Shown piece by piece: positions 56,847 through 64,000 of a stretch of DNA of 64,000 bases (positions within the stretch are counted from its first letter, which is position 1; every line of letters begins with the position of its first letter). Under the pieces are notes generated by a model that worked only from the letters and a program-made list of their open reading frames with translations, ran no database searches and had not been told where the DNA came from. A program made the position numbers and the translations under genes. The stretch covers positions 1 through 64,000 of the forward strand of contig NZ_JAMCCQ010000001.1 in NCBI RefSeq assembly GCF_023370775.1, in the 5' to 3' direction. Source of the DNA: Marivita sp. GX14005. Its GTDB lineage: Bacteria; Pseudomonadota; Alphaproteobacteria; Rhodobacterales; Rhodobacteraceae.

Positions 56847-57137
56847 ATGCCCCAATGCCCCCACTGCATGACCGAGATCCACGAAGAGGCGCGCGTTTGC
56901 CCGTCCTGCGGCGCGAAGAAGGGTGTTCTGGGCGCAGGGTTCACCGGATACGACCTCAAGGTGCGGGCGGGCGTTGTGGCGGCGATCGGCTTGCTGCCGC
57001 TTTTGGTCGGCCTTGGCTTTCTGATCAACGGCGACGCGATGGGGTTCAAAATCGTGGGCAGTCTTTCCTTGCTGCCTTTCGGCCTCGCTGCATGGATCTT
57101 CATCGCTTCGGAGGGAAAAGAAAAATGGTATCGCTGA
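56847..57137 (+). CDS. Small zinc-ribbon membrane protein
   Basis: Length is 96 aa from MPQCPHCMTEIHEEARVCPSC. Two CxxC pairs (CPHC and CPSC) form a zinc ribbon, then two hydrophobic segments follow (about residues 42-60 and 70-88). The end overlaps the next gene by 13 bp. It is the first gene of a coupled four-gene plus-strand unit. The ATG at 56832 is an alternative start; neither has a strong ribosome site. Function is unknown. Confidence 0.65.
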   Translation: MPQCPHCMTEIHEEARVCPSCGAKKGVLGAGFTGYDLKVRAGVVAAIGLLPLLVGLGFLINGDAMGFKIVGSLSLLPFGLAAWIFIASEGKEKWYR

Positions 57138-57541
57138 TTTTGGATAACCCAAAGGATGTGGAACGGCGGCTCAGGGCGCTGGTGCAGCCGCTCCTTGAAC
57201 CAAACTGGATCGAATATGTGGCTGAACCACAGACCGTCGAGGACAACGAGCGCGCCGCTGAGGTGCTGGACCTGCTGATCGACATTCTGGAAGACAGTGC
57301 CATTGGTATCCGGCGCAAGCTAGTTCCGGCAGATGAAATCCTCGAGTGGTCGAGCCCGCGCAAGCTCAGCGCCCCGGCGAACGGTGCGGCATTCGAGCTG
57401 ACGGCAAACCCGGAGGGCGGACTGAACATCCGGATTGGTTTCGAGGACAAGACTTATGTCGAGCACGGACTCACACCCGAAGCCACCGCAACCCTGATCC
57501 ACTGCTTCGCCAATCTGCGGCTGGCCAGCCCTTACCGATGA
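57125..57541 (+). CDS. Hypothetical protein in coupled operon (138 aa)
   Basis: Starts MVSLILDNPKDVERRLRALV behind GGAGGG with good spacing, inside the 3' end of the zinc-ribbon gene. The sequence is mixed alpha/beta with a Glu/Asp-rich middle (VEDNERAAEVLDLLIDILEDSA) and ends in LTPEATATLIHCFANLRLASPYR. Its stop overlaps the next start (ATGA). No family is recognised. Confidence 0.65.
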   Translation: MVSLILDNPKDVERRLRALVQPLLEPNWIEYVAEPQTVEDNERAAEVLDLLIDILEDSAIGIRRKLVPADEILEWSSPRKLSAPANGAAFELTANPEGGLNIRIGFEDKTYVEHGLTPEATATLIHCFANLRLASPYR

Positions 57542-57705
57542 CTGTCCCGCGTGAGCAGAAACATACCTCGTTCTACATCAGCACTGAGGGCCACAAGGCG
57601 CTGCGGATTGAAGCTCTGAAACGTGGCATCACCATGAGCCAGTTGATCATTCAGGCGCTGGCCGAGGCGGGCGTCGATATTCCTTCGGAGGATCTGAAAC
57701 CATGA
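57538..57705 (+). CDS. Small RHH-like protein (55 aa)
   Basis: Length is 55 aa. The sequence HTSFYISTEGHKALRIEALKRGITMSQLIIQALAEAG has the strand-helix-helix pattern of a ribbon-helix-helix DNA-binding or antitoxin protein. The start overlaps the previous stop and its own stop overlaps the next start (ATGA twice), a layout common for tightly coupled regulators. Toxin partner, if any, is not obvious. Confidence 0.6.
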   Translation: MTVPREQKHTSFYISTEGHKALRIEALKRGITMSQLIIQALAEAGVDIPSEDLKP

Positions 57706-58199
57706 AGGCTGTTCTCGCTGCCACGCTGATCGCGCTCGCCTCCCCAGTCATCGCCGAAGGCTGGTATTTCGAAGCGTCTCTGGAAGGCGGGGCCGAATTC
57801 TGGACATTCACGAATGCAGCGGGCGAAGTCAGCCCTCTCCGCGTGATGGGCGATGAAATCTGGATCATCCGCTCGGACGAAGTGAATGAACTGGGGCCGG
57901 ACGGGTCTTGCACCTTCGACAACTGCGCCGTGAAGCTGATGCTGGGCGGGCATGTTCCGGCAGCGCGGGAGCGTGTGCGTATCACCTTTTCGAACGGTGA
58001 GACACTGGACTTCGAAGCACGCGGCGGCGAGATCCTGTTCGACAATTATTCCACCGCAGGCATGGGCGCGACCGCGCTGTTCGCGAACAACATCCGCGCG
58101 GCGGAATGGGTCGAGATCAGCTTCGGCGGGCGCTCCCACCAGTTCAGCCTTGAGGGAACAGCCAAGGCGCTGGATGCTATCCAACCCTACCTTCAATAG
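57702..58199 (+). CDS. Secreted/periplasmic hypothetical protein (165 aa)
   Basis: Starts MKAVLAATLIALASPVIAEGW, a clear Sec signal peptide with cleavage after VIA. The mature part contains two Cys (GSCTFDNCAVKLM) likely forming a disulfide and many beta-type segments. It is last in the coupled four-gene unit and overlaps the RHH-like gene by 4 bp. A periplasmic partner of the membrane-bound zinc-ribbon protein is possible but not shown by sequence. Confidence 0.7.
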   Translation: MKAVLAATLIALASPVIAEGWYFEASLEGGAEFWTFTNAAGEVSPLRVMGDEIWIIRSDEVNELGPDGSCTFDNCAVKLMLGGHVPAARERVRITFSNGETLDFEARGGEILFDNYSTAGMGATALFANNIRAAEWVEISFGGRSHQFSLEGTAKALDAIQPYLQ

Positions 58200-58213
58200 G
58201 CGCGTGATGGCGA

Positions 58214-58229
58214 GATAGGGCGATAGTGC
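58214..58229 (+). repeat. Copy A of shared motif GATAGGGCGATAGTGC
   Basis: The 16-mer is identical at 58214-58229 and 60485-60500, and its core GCGATAGTGC recurs in reverse orientation at 59635-59647. All three lie just before plus-strand genes. The bases before copy A (gtgATGGCGAGAT) also resemble the start of the metallophosphoesterase gene at 59672, suggesting this copy may be a rearrangement scar. Confidence 0.5.
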
Positions 58230-58343
58230 CATGCCGTCCTGCCGGGTCTGATCGGAAATTCGTTGCGACAAACTGAGCTTAGAGAATACATAGTCATTGG
58301 CAGCACCTAAGCCGTTGAAACAATTTATTTCTGAGGGAAGTCT

Positions 58344-59552
58344 TTGAATAGGAACCTGATCGTTGACGTAGACGCGTCCTCCTGGCCGTCTCCCGGAAAT
58401 CATCCCGCATTTCCGAGTGCCTTTCACAGGGGCTCTGCGCCGTGGGATATGAACTTTCCTGCGATGCTACTCATGATCGGGTATTTGACCACCCCCACAA
58501 CATCCACGGGCGTCTCCCTGAGCGAGTTTTGGGCATGGGTAAGGTACTTATCTGCGATCACGCCGGATTCGGATCTTAGGCTCACGAGCAGTTTTTCGGA
58601 ACTTGATTCCCACCAGAAAACAATCTTGAGCGACGACTTCGGTATGGGGGCACCTCTGCTGTGGCTGAGTGAACGCTTTGACTTAGACCGAATAGTGGAT
58701 GGGCGCTATTTCGTTGAATTCCTGGCACCAAGGTTAGGGGCGACACAACGAAGAACGGCCAAGCGTGGTCCGAATAAAACCCCGGATTTTGTCGCCCGTG
58801 ATGCCACTGGCGTATGGCATGTGATCGAGTGCAAAGGAACGCAATCGGGCTTGGAATACAGTACGCGACAGCTGGGGGCAGCAGGCCCTCCGCCTTCGGG
58901 TGGGATAGCTCAAAAACGATCCATCGTGTTTCCCGCCGGGCATACAGGACAACGCCTTGTCAGCGGACTTCAAATTGGTGTCCCGAACGGTGCACCAAGC
59001 AGCCTGACCATCGTTGACCCCAAGCCAGATGAACCGTTTCGGGTTAATGAGGCGGAGATGACACTTGCGGATGATGCTGCAACAAGATGTGTCGTCTCAA
59101 AGGCCTTGCGCCAAGCGGGCTATGAAACCACGGCCGAAGCGATGGCCTCTCCGCATGATAATGTCTTTTTCGCGGAACGCCGTGCATCCAAGACGTTCTC
59201 GGATGAAGCGGCTGAAACTGAGCAGCGTGATGAGCGCGCCCGCGAAGAGCTCGGAAGCAGAGAGCGCACAATCCAGTTCGCAGAAAACTATGTCGGCCGC
59301 GAAAGGCAGTTTCTGTTGCCGAGACCCGTGCTCGTTGGCGATATGCCTGCCTACCGCGTGATCTTGAGGCAAGGACTACGAAAAGAAACCATCGACGAAA
59401 TGCAATCACAACCGAGCATAGAAGGCCTTGTGTCGGAATCCGGGTCCAGCTGGGCATCTGAACTGGGAAGAAACGTGAGCAAGGGCAGCGAGGGCTTTGC
59501 ATCTATGACCATCGGCAAAATCTTTCGTTCAGAGATAATTCTGGAAAGATAG
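58344..59552 (+). CDS. PD-(D/E)xK nuclease-like protein (402 aa)
   Basis: Start is TTG at 58344 behind GAGGGAAG; the first in-frame ATG is 35 codons later, so a TTG start is preferred. A nuclease motif is readable at TPDFVARDATGVWHVIECKGTQSG: Asp148, Glu162 and Lys164 fit the PD...ExK pattern. The rest has no recognised family; the C-terminal half is rich in Glu/Arg and ends in a Ser/Gly stretch. It is a single plus-strand gene between repeat copies A and C. A restriction-like role is inferred. Confidence 0.65.
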   Translation: MNRNLIVDVDASSWPSPGNHPAFPSAFHRGSAPWDMNFPAMLLMIGYLTTPTTSTGVSLSEFWAWVRYLSAITPDSDLRLTSSFSELDSHQKTILSDDFGMGAPLLWLSERFDLDRIVDGRYFVEFLAPRLGATQRRTAKRGPNKTPDFVARDATGVWHVIECKGTQSGLEYSTRQLGAAGPPPSGGIAQKRSIVFPAGHTGQRLVSGLQIGVPNGAPSSLTIVDPKPDEPFRVNEAEMTLADDAATRCVVSKALRQAGYETTAEAMASPHDNVFFAERRASKTFSDEAAETEQRDERAREELGSRERTIQFAENYVGRERQFLLPRPVLVGDMPAYRVILRQGLRKETIDEMQSQPSIEGLVSESGSSWASELGRNVSKGSEGFASMTIGKIFRSEIILER

Positions 59553-59628
59553 TTGTTTACATCGAGGTCAGGCCAAGTCGTTTCAAGCAGGTTGGTAAAC
59601 AGTTCAGATCGTAAGATGGGTTAATAAA

Positions 59629-59650
59629 GGTGCGAAAGCACTATCGCACC
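59629..59650. promoter_or_regulatory. Copy C: palindrome before the metallophosphoesterase gene
   Basis: GGTGCGA-aagcacta-TCGCACC is an inverted repeat with 7-bp arms, sharing the core with copies A and B. It sits about 22 bp upstream of the gene start, just after a -10-like TTAATAA stretch, in the normal place for a repressor operator. Confidence 0.5.
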
Positions 59651-59671
59651 AACGCACTACGGAGGCGTGTG

Positions 59672-60475
59672 ATGGCGCGATTTCTGGTCTGGAGCGACCT
59701 GCATGACGAATTTTGGGGCGGCTTCGATTTGCCCGACCTGTCCGCGCCGGTGGATGGGGTTCTGATCGCTGGCGATACGCACACGCTGGGACGACATCTG
59801 GAGATCCCTGCGCAGGCCGCGCGCAAATATGGCTGCCCGGTCGTAGTGATCTGGGGAAACCATGAGCCCTATGGCACGGTCTGGTCGGAACTGCTGGCCG
59901 AGGAGAAGCACCAGCTTGCAGCTTTGCGCGGCGAAGGACTCGATATCCGCGTGCTGCATGGTGCGGCCACCGAAATCGCGGGCGTGCGCATCATCGGCGC
60001 GACGCTCTGGACGGACCTGCAACTCTCCCCCGAGTTCGACGACCTCGCGCGGATCATGGTCTCGGCCTACATGCAGGACTACCGCGCCATTCGCACCGCG
60101 CCCGACACCTGCTTTACCATCGACGACATGCTGGATCGCCACGCGCAGGACAAGGATGCAATCCTCGCCGCCCTGCGCACCCCGCACGACGGCCCGACCG
60201 TGGTCATGACCCACCACCTGCCGCTGCGCGAACTGATCACCCCGTGGCGCACCATCGGCGGCCATGAGAAGCTCGCTATGAACAACGGGTTCGCCAGCGA
60301 CCTCTGGGATGAGATCCGGGGCTTCGACATCGACACATGGATCTGGGGCCACAGCCATGAGGGGGAGAGCCGGGCGATCAAAGGCGACCACGGCCCGATC
60401 CGATTTGTCACGAACCAACGGGGGTATCCGGTGGAGGGGAATGAGTTCGATCCTGCCTTTGTGCTTGAGGACTGA
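59672..60475 (+). CDS. Metallophosphoesterase (calcineurin-like)
   Basis: Length is 267 aa from ATG 59672 with GGAGG 6 bases upstream. Metal-binding motifs are in order: SDLHD (Asp9, His11), AGDTH (Asp35), WGNHE (Asn63, His64), MTHHLP and WGHSHEG. That is the full calcineurin-like set for a dinuclear metal enzyme. The substrate is unknown; it may act on nucleotides or nucleic acid. It is flanked by operator-like repeats C (upstream) and B (downstream), so it may be controlled with the following DUF559 gene. Confidence 0.85.
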   Translation: MARFLVWSDLHDEFWGGFDLPDLSAPVDGVLIAGDTHTLGRHLEIPAQAARKYGCPVVVIWGNHEPYGTVWSELLAEEKHQLAALRGEGLDIRVLHGAATEIAGVRIIGATLWTDLQLSPEFDDLARIMVSAYMQDYRAIRTAPDTCFTIDDMLDRHAQDKDAILAALRTPHDGPTVVMTHHLPLRELITPWRTIGGHEKLAMNNGFASDLWDEIRGFDIDTWIWGHSHEGESRAIKGDHGPIRFVTNQRGYPVEGNEFDPAFVLED

Positions 60476-60484
60476 CCGTAGCGG

Positions 60485-60511
60485 GATAGGGCGATAGTGC
60501 TATCGCACTAT
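60485..60511. promoter_or_regulatory. Copy B: two interlocked palindromes before the DUF559 gene
   Basis: GCGATAG-tg-CTATCGC (60491-60506) overlaps ATAGTGC-tatc-GCACTAT (60494-60511), so the same bases make two perfect inverted repeats. The 16-mer beginning at 60485 is identical to copy A. It lies about 110 bp upstream of the next gene's preferred start. Confidence 0.5.
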
Positions 60512-60619
60512 TGGGCTGTGACTAAACATAACCCTTTGATCTTCTTAATAATGACACAAAGCCAAAGCCTATGTCATCCTAACTGTAACCTTCATTTCAC
60601 TGAAAGAAATGCCTCTACG

Positions 60620-61528
60620 ATGAACCTTCCCTTTCGTATTTTGGCGACATTTCTTTGCTTCTTGCTGGGCTTTATCTTTCCTTTCAGTTTTGCGCTCGCG
60701 GCCCTCATTGCGTGGTCCATCTATGAGGACATCACTGATCCAAGTTCAAAGGAGCCACCCAGACCCAGCAAGCTGGAAACGCTGACCACAGACGACGAGG
60801 ACTGGCACCGATATTTCCAGCATGCTTGCGAATCTCCGGCGGAAGTCGCCTTTCTCGACGCGATGGTCGCAGCCTTTAACCTTACGCCTGAAAAAGGCCG
60901 CTTGCGCGGCAGCGGGTTGACCTTGCAGATGCAGGTGCCGGTCATGAATTACCGCCTCGATTTCCTGATCGACGACGGCCTGATCGTCGAGGTCGATGGC
61001 GCAAAATGGCATTCCTCGCCCGAAGCTATCGAGCGCGATGCCGAACGAGACAAAGCGCTTGCTGCGAAAGGATATGAAATCCTGCGCATTCCCGCAAAAG
61101 TCACGCTTTACAAGCCCGAAGCCGCCATCAAGCAGGTTCGCCAAGCGCGTTCAAACTGGCTGGCCGGCAAAGCTCAGGCGCGCGCCAGCCGCGCGCAAGG
61201 GTCGGATGGAATGATTGCCGATCACAAGCAGCTCACGCATGTGCCCAAATTTGGCATATCGGGTCTCGTAGCCTCCGTGGAAAATGGTCTCGACAGCTTC
61301 ACCGCAAGCATGAACAACATCAGCACGGAACTAAGACAGTTCAATGAGCGCGCGGAAAAATGGGCTGAAGAAGATCGCAAGCGCGTGGCCAACAAAGCTG
61401 AAGATCGTAGGCGGCGGCTTAAAGATGAGTTGGATGCGGATCCGGAGGCCCGAAAAATCTATGACCAGTTGATGTTAAAAATGGAGGGTAGAAAAAAGGA
61501 GCGAGAGCAAAAGCGGAACTCGCGCTGA
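60620..61528 (+). CDS. Membrane-anchored DUF559 endonuclease-domain protein
   Basis: Length is 302 aa from [20 protein letters not shown]; the first ~33 residues form one or two TM segments. Residues ~60-165 are DUF559/Vsr-like: a core with Asp114 in [17 protein letters not shown], then Glu124 and Asp126, and [29 protein letters not shown]. The C-terminal 80 residues are a highly charged helix ([26 protein letters not shown]). Possible starts exist upstream (60497, 60554), but the first overlaps repeat B. An endonuclease tethered to the membrane is unusual. Confidence 0.72.
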   Translation: MNLPFRILATFLCFLLGFIFPFSFALAALIAWSIYEDITDPSSKEPPRPSKLETLTTDDEDWHRYFQHACESPAEVAFLDAMVAAFNLTPEKGRLRGSGLTLQMQVPVMNYRLDFLIDDGLIVEVDGAKWHSSPEAIERDAERDKALAAKGYEILRIPAKVTLYKPEAAIKQVRQARSNWLAGKAQARASRAQGSDGMIADHKQLTHVPKFGISGLVASVENGLDSFTASMNNISTELRQFNERAEKWAEEDRKRVANKAEDRRRRLKDELDADPEARKIYDQLMLKMEGRKKEREQKRNSR

Positions 61529-61665
61529 CGCCCGCCTGAAACCCCACAATCGCTCGATCCTTGGCGTCTCGCTCATGTGGATTTTCAGGCTACCGTTACG
61601 CTTGCCGAAACCCGCCTGACATCGCCCCTCAAACGGCAGGGGAAGGTGGGTTTCAGTAGCTGGGA

Positions 61666-61923
61666 TCACCAGTAATCATCGTGAGGCTTTCCCGAGACCG
61701 GCCAAATCAGCGCATCAGGATCGGGGGCCTTCAATGCTGCCCGCTCAGCCGCTTTGGTCCGGCGTCGCATTGGCCGTTTGTTCACGATGATGTGGTGCCA
61801 GCGCGGGCTATGATCCCACCAATGTACCTCGTGGTCGTCAATACCAAGCCGACGCGCCAACCCCTTGGCGGAGTAATCCCGCCCGGATGTCGCGCGCGGA
61901 CGTTTACGTTTGTGATGAGCCAT
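61666..61923 (-). CDS. Small basic hypothetical protein (85 aa)
   Basis: Starts MAHHKRKRPRATSGRDYSAKG with AAGGAG 7 bases upstream. The middle is LARRLGIDDHEVHWWDHSPRWHHIIVNKRPMRRRTKAAERAALKAP and the protein ends in GKPHDDYW. The many His/Trp/Arg residues suggest nucleic-acid or metal binding. It stands alone on the minus strand. No family is recognised. Confidence 0.55.
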   Translation of the reverse strand: MAHHKRKRPRATSGRDYSAKGLARRLGIDDHEVHWWDHSPRWHHIIVNKRPMRRRTKAAERAALKAPDPDALIWPVSGKPHDDYW

Positions 61924-62110
61924 CGTCCGGCTCCTTACATGTAGTTGCATACCTACATGGCGCGGCCCTCCTTTGTCGGGTTGGGTTGGTTTCGCACGAA
62001 CAGATAGCAGCAATCGCCACCAAATTCACCGTTGTTCTCGCTCTGATGTTTCCAGCGCTCCCCCGCCCCGCAGGGCGCACAACTTAAGCGGAGCGGTCCG
62101 GCTCGCCGGA

Positions 62111-62134
62111 TAAGTGGTAGTGCGTTACCACTTA
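62111..62134. promoter_or_regulatory. Perfect palindrome in the gap before the small basic protein
   Basis: TAAGTGGTA-gtgcgt-TACCACTTA is a perfect 9-bp-arm inverted repeat. It is a third operator type in the island, distinct from the GCGATAGTGC family, and lies between the small minus-strand gene (61923) and the fragment at 62194. The regulator is not evident in the window. Confidence 0.5.
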
Positions 62135-62193
62135 AAAAGTGGGAATGTAGGTCATTATGGATCACATTGATCTAAATCCAGAACTGGCCAGAG

Positions 62194-62298
62194 ATGATCG
62201 CTTGGCTGGTCGATCATCGCGCGCGGCTTGAGGCGGCAATTTCCGAAGACCTCAAAGCCGCCGCGCGGAAGTTGAGAACCATCGCGATTGAGGAATGA
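62194..62298 (+). pseudogene. Short coding fragment (34 aa), possible 3' remnant of a lost gene
   Basis: The frame reads (IQNWPE)MIAWLVDHRARLEAAIS... and ends with TGA at 62296-62298, after a stop just upstream. Tryptophan-rich helical tails like this occur at the C-terminus of some island-associated proteins (a DUF4268-like end is conceivable). No ribosome site is seen. It may be the leftover 3' end of a deleted gene. Confidence 0.3.
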
Positions 62299-62307
62299 AC
62301 GGCAGCG

Positions 62308-63183
62308 CTATGCCACCCGGCGCAGGGTCACAGGCCATTCGATCTCATAGGCGGCGATCCCTGCGCGCTGTGCAGCCTCACGCACCGGCGCTGATATGCG
62401 CTCGGCGATCAGCACACCTTCCAGCTTCCCGAAAGCAAATTCGTCCTGCTGACCAAGCGCCAGCAGATAGTCCTCGACCTGTCGCACAGCACCCACATTG
62501 GCCTCGGCCCGCTTGATCTCGACCACCAGCCAGTCACCCGATTGCAGATCCTGCGCCAACACGTCGATCCGGCGGGAATTCAGCCCGCCATCCACGGGGT
62601 ATTCGTCCTGTACGACAACATGGCGCTTAGCGAACGGCGTTTCCGACCATTGGTTCAGGATTGCCCGTTGAATCTCGTATTCAGTAGCAAATCCAGCATG
62701 GCTGCGCTCAGCGCGCCCCAAATCGAGAACCCGATGGTCGAACCCGCGCAAGGCCGCAAGGGTTGGCAAGACATGCTCGCGCGAAACGACCAGATGCCCA
62801 GCCCCTTTGTTGCGCTTCTCAAAGGTGAAGGGCAGCCCCAGCTTCACGAACTGTTCGTGGTATTTTCCGTTGAATACCCCATGGCCGAAATCACCACTCG
62901 CGGGCCGAATCGTGTCTATGGCCAAGGCCCATTGCTGATGCTCTGAAGGTGAGAACGCCAAATAGACAACGCCGCGCCGGTTCGGCCAGCGCGCATTGCG
63001 GCGCGGATGATCGGTGCGGATCATCCAGTTCAGGCCCGCCACCATTGCCGCCCCTACAAGCTCGATCACGGGAGCGGACAGGCACCAATCGCGCGCCACA
63101 TAAGCCTCCTCCCCCTGCCGAACGAGAAGCCCTTCCACAATCTCTTCCAGCACGATCCCGTTGAGAAATTCGAGCTTGGTCAT
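62308..63183 (-). CDS. PD-(D/E)xK nuclease-domain protein coupled to HipA gene
   Basis: Length is 291 aa. The C-terminal ~130 residues carry a NucS/RecB-like nuclease: Glu168/170 in TEYEIQ, Asp207 in SRRIDVLA, Glu222-x-Lys224 in VVEIKRAE and Gln235-xxx-Tyr239 in QVEDYL (the QxxxY motif). Residues 1-150 are a separate unknown domain beginning MTKLEFLNGIVLEEIVEG. The start overlaps the hipA stop by 4 bp (ATGA), so the two proteins are translated together. A nuclease as third partner of a HipA kinase is not a standard arrangement. Confidence 0.75.
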   Translation of the reverse strand: MTKLEFLNGIVLEEIVEGLLVRQGEEAYVARDWCLSAPVIELVGAAMVAGLNWMIRTDHPRRNARWPNRRGVVYLAFSPSEHQQWALAIDTIRPASGDFGHGVFNGKYHEQFVKLGLPFTFEKRNKGAGHLVVSREHVLPTLAALRGFDHRVLDLGRAERSHAGFATEYEIQRAILNQWSETPFAKRHVVVQDEYPVDGGLNSRRIDVLAQDLQSGDWLVVEIKRAEANVGAVRQVEDYLLALGQQDEFAFGKLEGVLIAERISAPVREAAQRAGIAAYEIEWPVTLRRVA

Positions 63184-64000
63184 TCCGCGCCCCTCCCCTC
63201 CTCGACAATGAAGGATGCCGCGCGTTGTCTGACACCTTCTGCGATGATCTGCGTCAAAGCCATGGGGAAGTCCGGGGGCATACGCTCAACCGTTTTCTCA
63301 ATGGCAGGCTCAATTCGTTTCGCGATCTCCGCTAGCACCTCTTCCGCCAGCGCCACACCGAACCCCGCTACCTTGGCCGCTTGCAGGAAATGGCGCGGCA
63401 CGACCTCATTGATCCGATAGTGCCCGCCCACTGACATGGCGAGGCGCATCCTGTTCTTGCGGATCTGACCCTCATCCACAGCCTTCTGCGCGCTCAACAC
63501 ATCGTAGAGCGGCGTCATACGGAAGCCGCCGGGGCGAAGCGCGATGCTGAAATTCTTGGCGTGACCGTCCGTCGCTCCTAGGAGCCAGAACAACATCTGA
63601 GCTTGAAAGAAGGCGCGCTGATCGGCCAGCGCGTCATCGCTGCCCGCCAGCAGGCCAATGCCCTCGGTTATCCCCGGCCCGCCATCCATCTGGTATTTTT
63701 GACTGGGCGGCACCGAAAGCGCCTGACAGAAATCCTCCTGCGGCAGGCGGATCAGCCGCCCGTCTGCGGTCCAGCGCCGGTCAAACCGCGTGACAACAAG
63801 GCTGCGCACATTCTCAAAATCGACGATTTCAACCTCCGCCACATCCGCCCCCATCACGCGGCAAAAGGTCATGCAGAAGAACTCGTTCTCGACGCTGTCC
63901 GACAGGTTGATCCCGTTCGGAAGCACGCCGAGCTGCGTTTTCAGGATATGGGTCGTGGGCGTCAGGCCCGAGGGTCGTATCCATTCACCATCGTGGCGCA
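63180..64000 (-). CDS. HipA-like serine/threonine kinase toxin, 5' end outside window
   Basis: At least 273 aa are present; the gene continues beyond 64000. The visible portion includes the HipA substrate loop region (WIRPSGLTPTTHILKTQLG), DFCQALSVPPSQKYQMDGGPG, the catalytic loop LLGATDGHAKNFSIAL and MTPLYDVLSAQ with the metal-binding Asp, and the family's C-terminal helical lobe. HipA kinases phosphorylate aminoacyl-tRNA synthetases and are normally neutralised by HipB. A hipB gene, if present, lies to the right of the window. The 3' end overlaps a nuclease gene. Confidence 0.85.
   Translation of the reverse strand, partial: RHDGEWIRPSGLTPTTHILKTQLGVLPNGINLSDSVENEFFCMTFCRVMGADVAEVEIVDFENVRSLVVTRFDRRWTADGRLIRLPQEDFCQALSVPPSQKYQMDGGPGITEGIGLLAGSDDALADQRAFFQAQMLFWLLGATDGHAKNFSIALRPGGFRMTPLYDVLSAQKAVDEGQIRKNRMRLAMSVGGHYRINEVVPRHFLQAAKVAGFGVALAEEVLAEIAKRIEPAIEKTVERMPPDFPMALTQIIAEGVRQRAASFIVEEGRGAE

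Larger units (their letters stand above)
43254..64000. mobile_element. tRNA-Cys-linked genomic (defence) island, right end outside window
   Basis: The interval starts at a tRNA 3' end with an integrase and small HTH/excisionase-like genes. It contains no recognisable housekeeping genes, carries several regulators with palindromic operators, and concentrates nuclease, helicase, methyltransferase and HipA-like genes. By eye the DNA from 45.6 to 56.4 kb is less GC-rich than the flanking chromosome. These together indicate an integrated island carrying defence cargo. Confidence 0.8.

Noticed and set aside
57735-57744. CTCGCCTCCC as possible attR core
   Set aside because: Only nine bases match the tRNA-Cys 3' end and it lies inside a signal-peptide coding region; most likely chance.
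43254-64000. CRISPR array or cas genes in the island
   Set aside because: No regularly spaced direct repeats and no Cas-like proteins were seen.

Overview
The window looks like a chromosome segment of a high-GC alphaproteobacterium of the Rhodobacteraceae (Rhodobacterales). This rests on the lpx/bamA/rseP gene order, LpxI (DUF1009) in place of LpxH, an IalB-family protein, the murA-DUF2948-hisD order, DUF1178 and DUF1206 proteins, and short antisense-rich ORFs typical of high-GC DNA. All family assignments were made by reading sequence motifs; no database search was run.

Positions 1-43 kb are core chromosome. From left to right: rlmE and the yfgM-bamB-der group (minus strand); an RND efflux pair (plus); an Atm1-type ABC exporter and a HerA-like ATPase (minus); an IalB-family periplasmic protein preceded by a promoter and a strong terminator that may delimit a ~65-nt RNA. 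A long minus-strand envelope operon follows: pyrH-frr-uppS-cdsA-dxr-rseP-(52-aa membrane protein)-bamA-skp-fabZ-lpxA-lpxI-lpxB. It joins translation and membrane biogenesis to lipid A synthesis and outer-membrane protein assembly. Then come miaA, a Tat-exported peptide-type solute-binding protein, a DUF1206 membrane protein, a lytic transglycosylase, and the operon (small charged protein)-murA-DUF2948-hisD-murD. tRNA-Thr(GGT), a glycosyltransferase, waaA, a DUF1178 protein, lysC and ptsP complete the core part.

At 43.18 kb there is a tRNA-Cys(GCA) gene. Directly beyond its CCA end lies a tyrosine recombinase pointing toward the tRNA, which is the classic end of an integrated genomic island. 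Everything from there to the window end appears to be island DNA: by eye it is less GC-rich over 45.6-56.4 kb, full of HTH regulators with palindromic operators, and dense in nucleases. No second attachment site was seen, so the island probably continues past 64 kb.

The island cargo is defence-like: (1) a 1136-aa SF1 helicase fused to a C-terminal single-HKD PLD nuclease domain; (2) a serine resolvase with a perfect 28-bp palindrome beside its start; (3) an AIPR-family protein with an Mrr-like N-terminal nuclease motif; (4) a type ISP restriction-modification polypeptide (nuclease-helicase-N6-adenine methyltransferase) whose reading frame is broken by one in-frame TAA at codon 41; (5) a translationally coupled set of four small genes; (6) PD-(D/E)xK, metallophosphoesterase and DUF559 genes, two of them with a shared operator-like repeat; (7) a HipA-type kinase overlapping a second PD-(D/E)xK nuclease gene by 4 bp. 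The most interesting candidates are the helicase-PLD fusion, the interrupted type ISP/AIPR pair and the HipA-nuclease pair.
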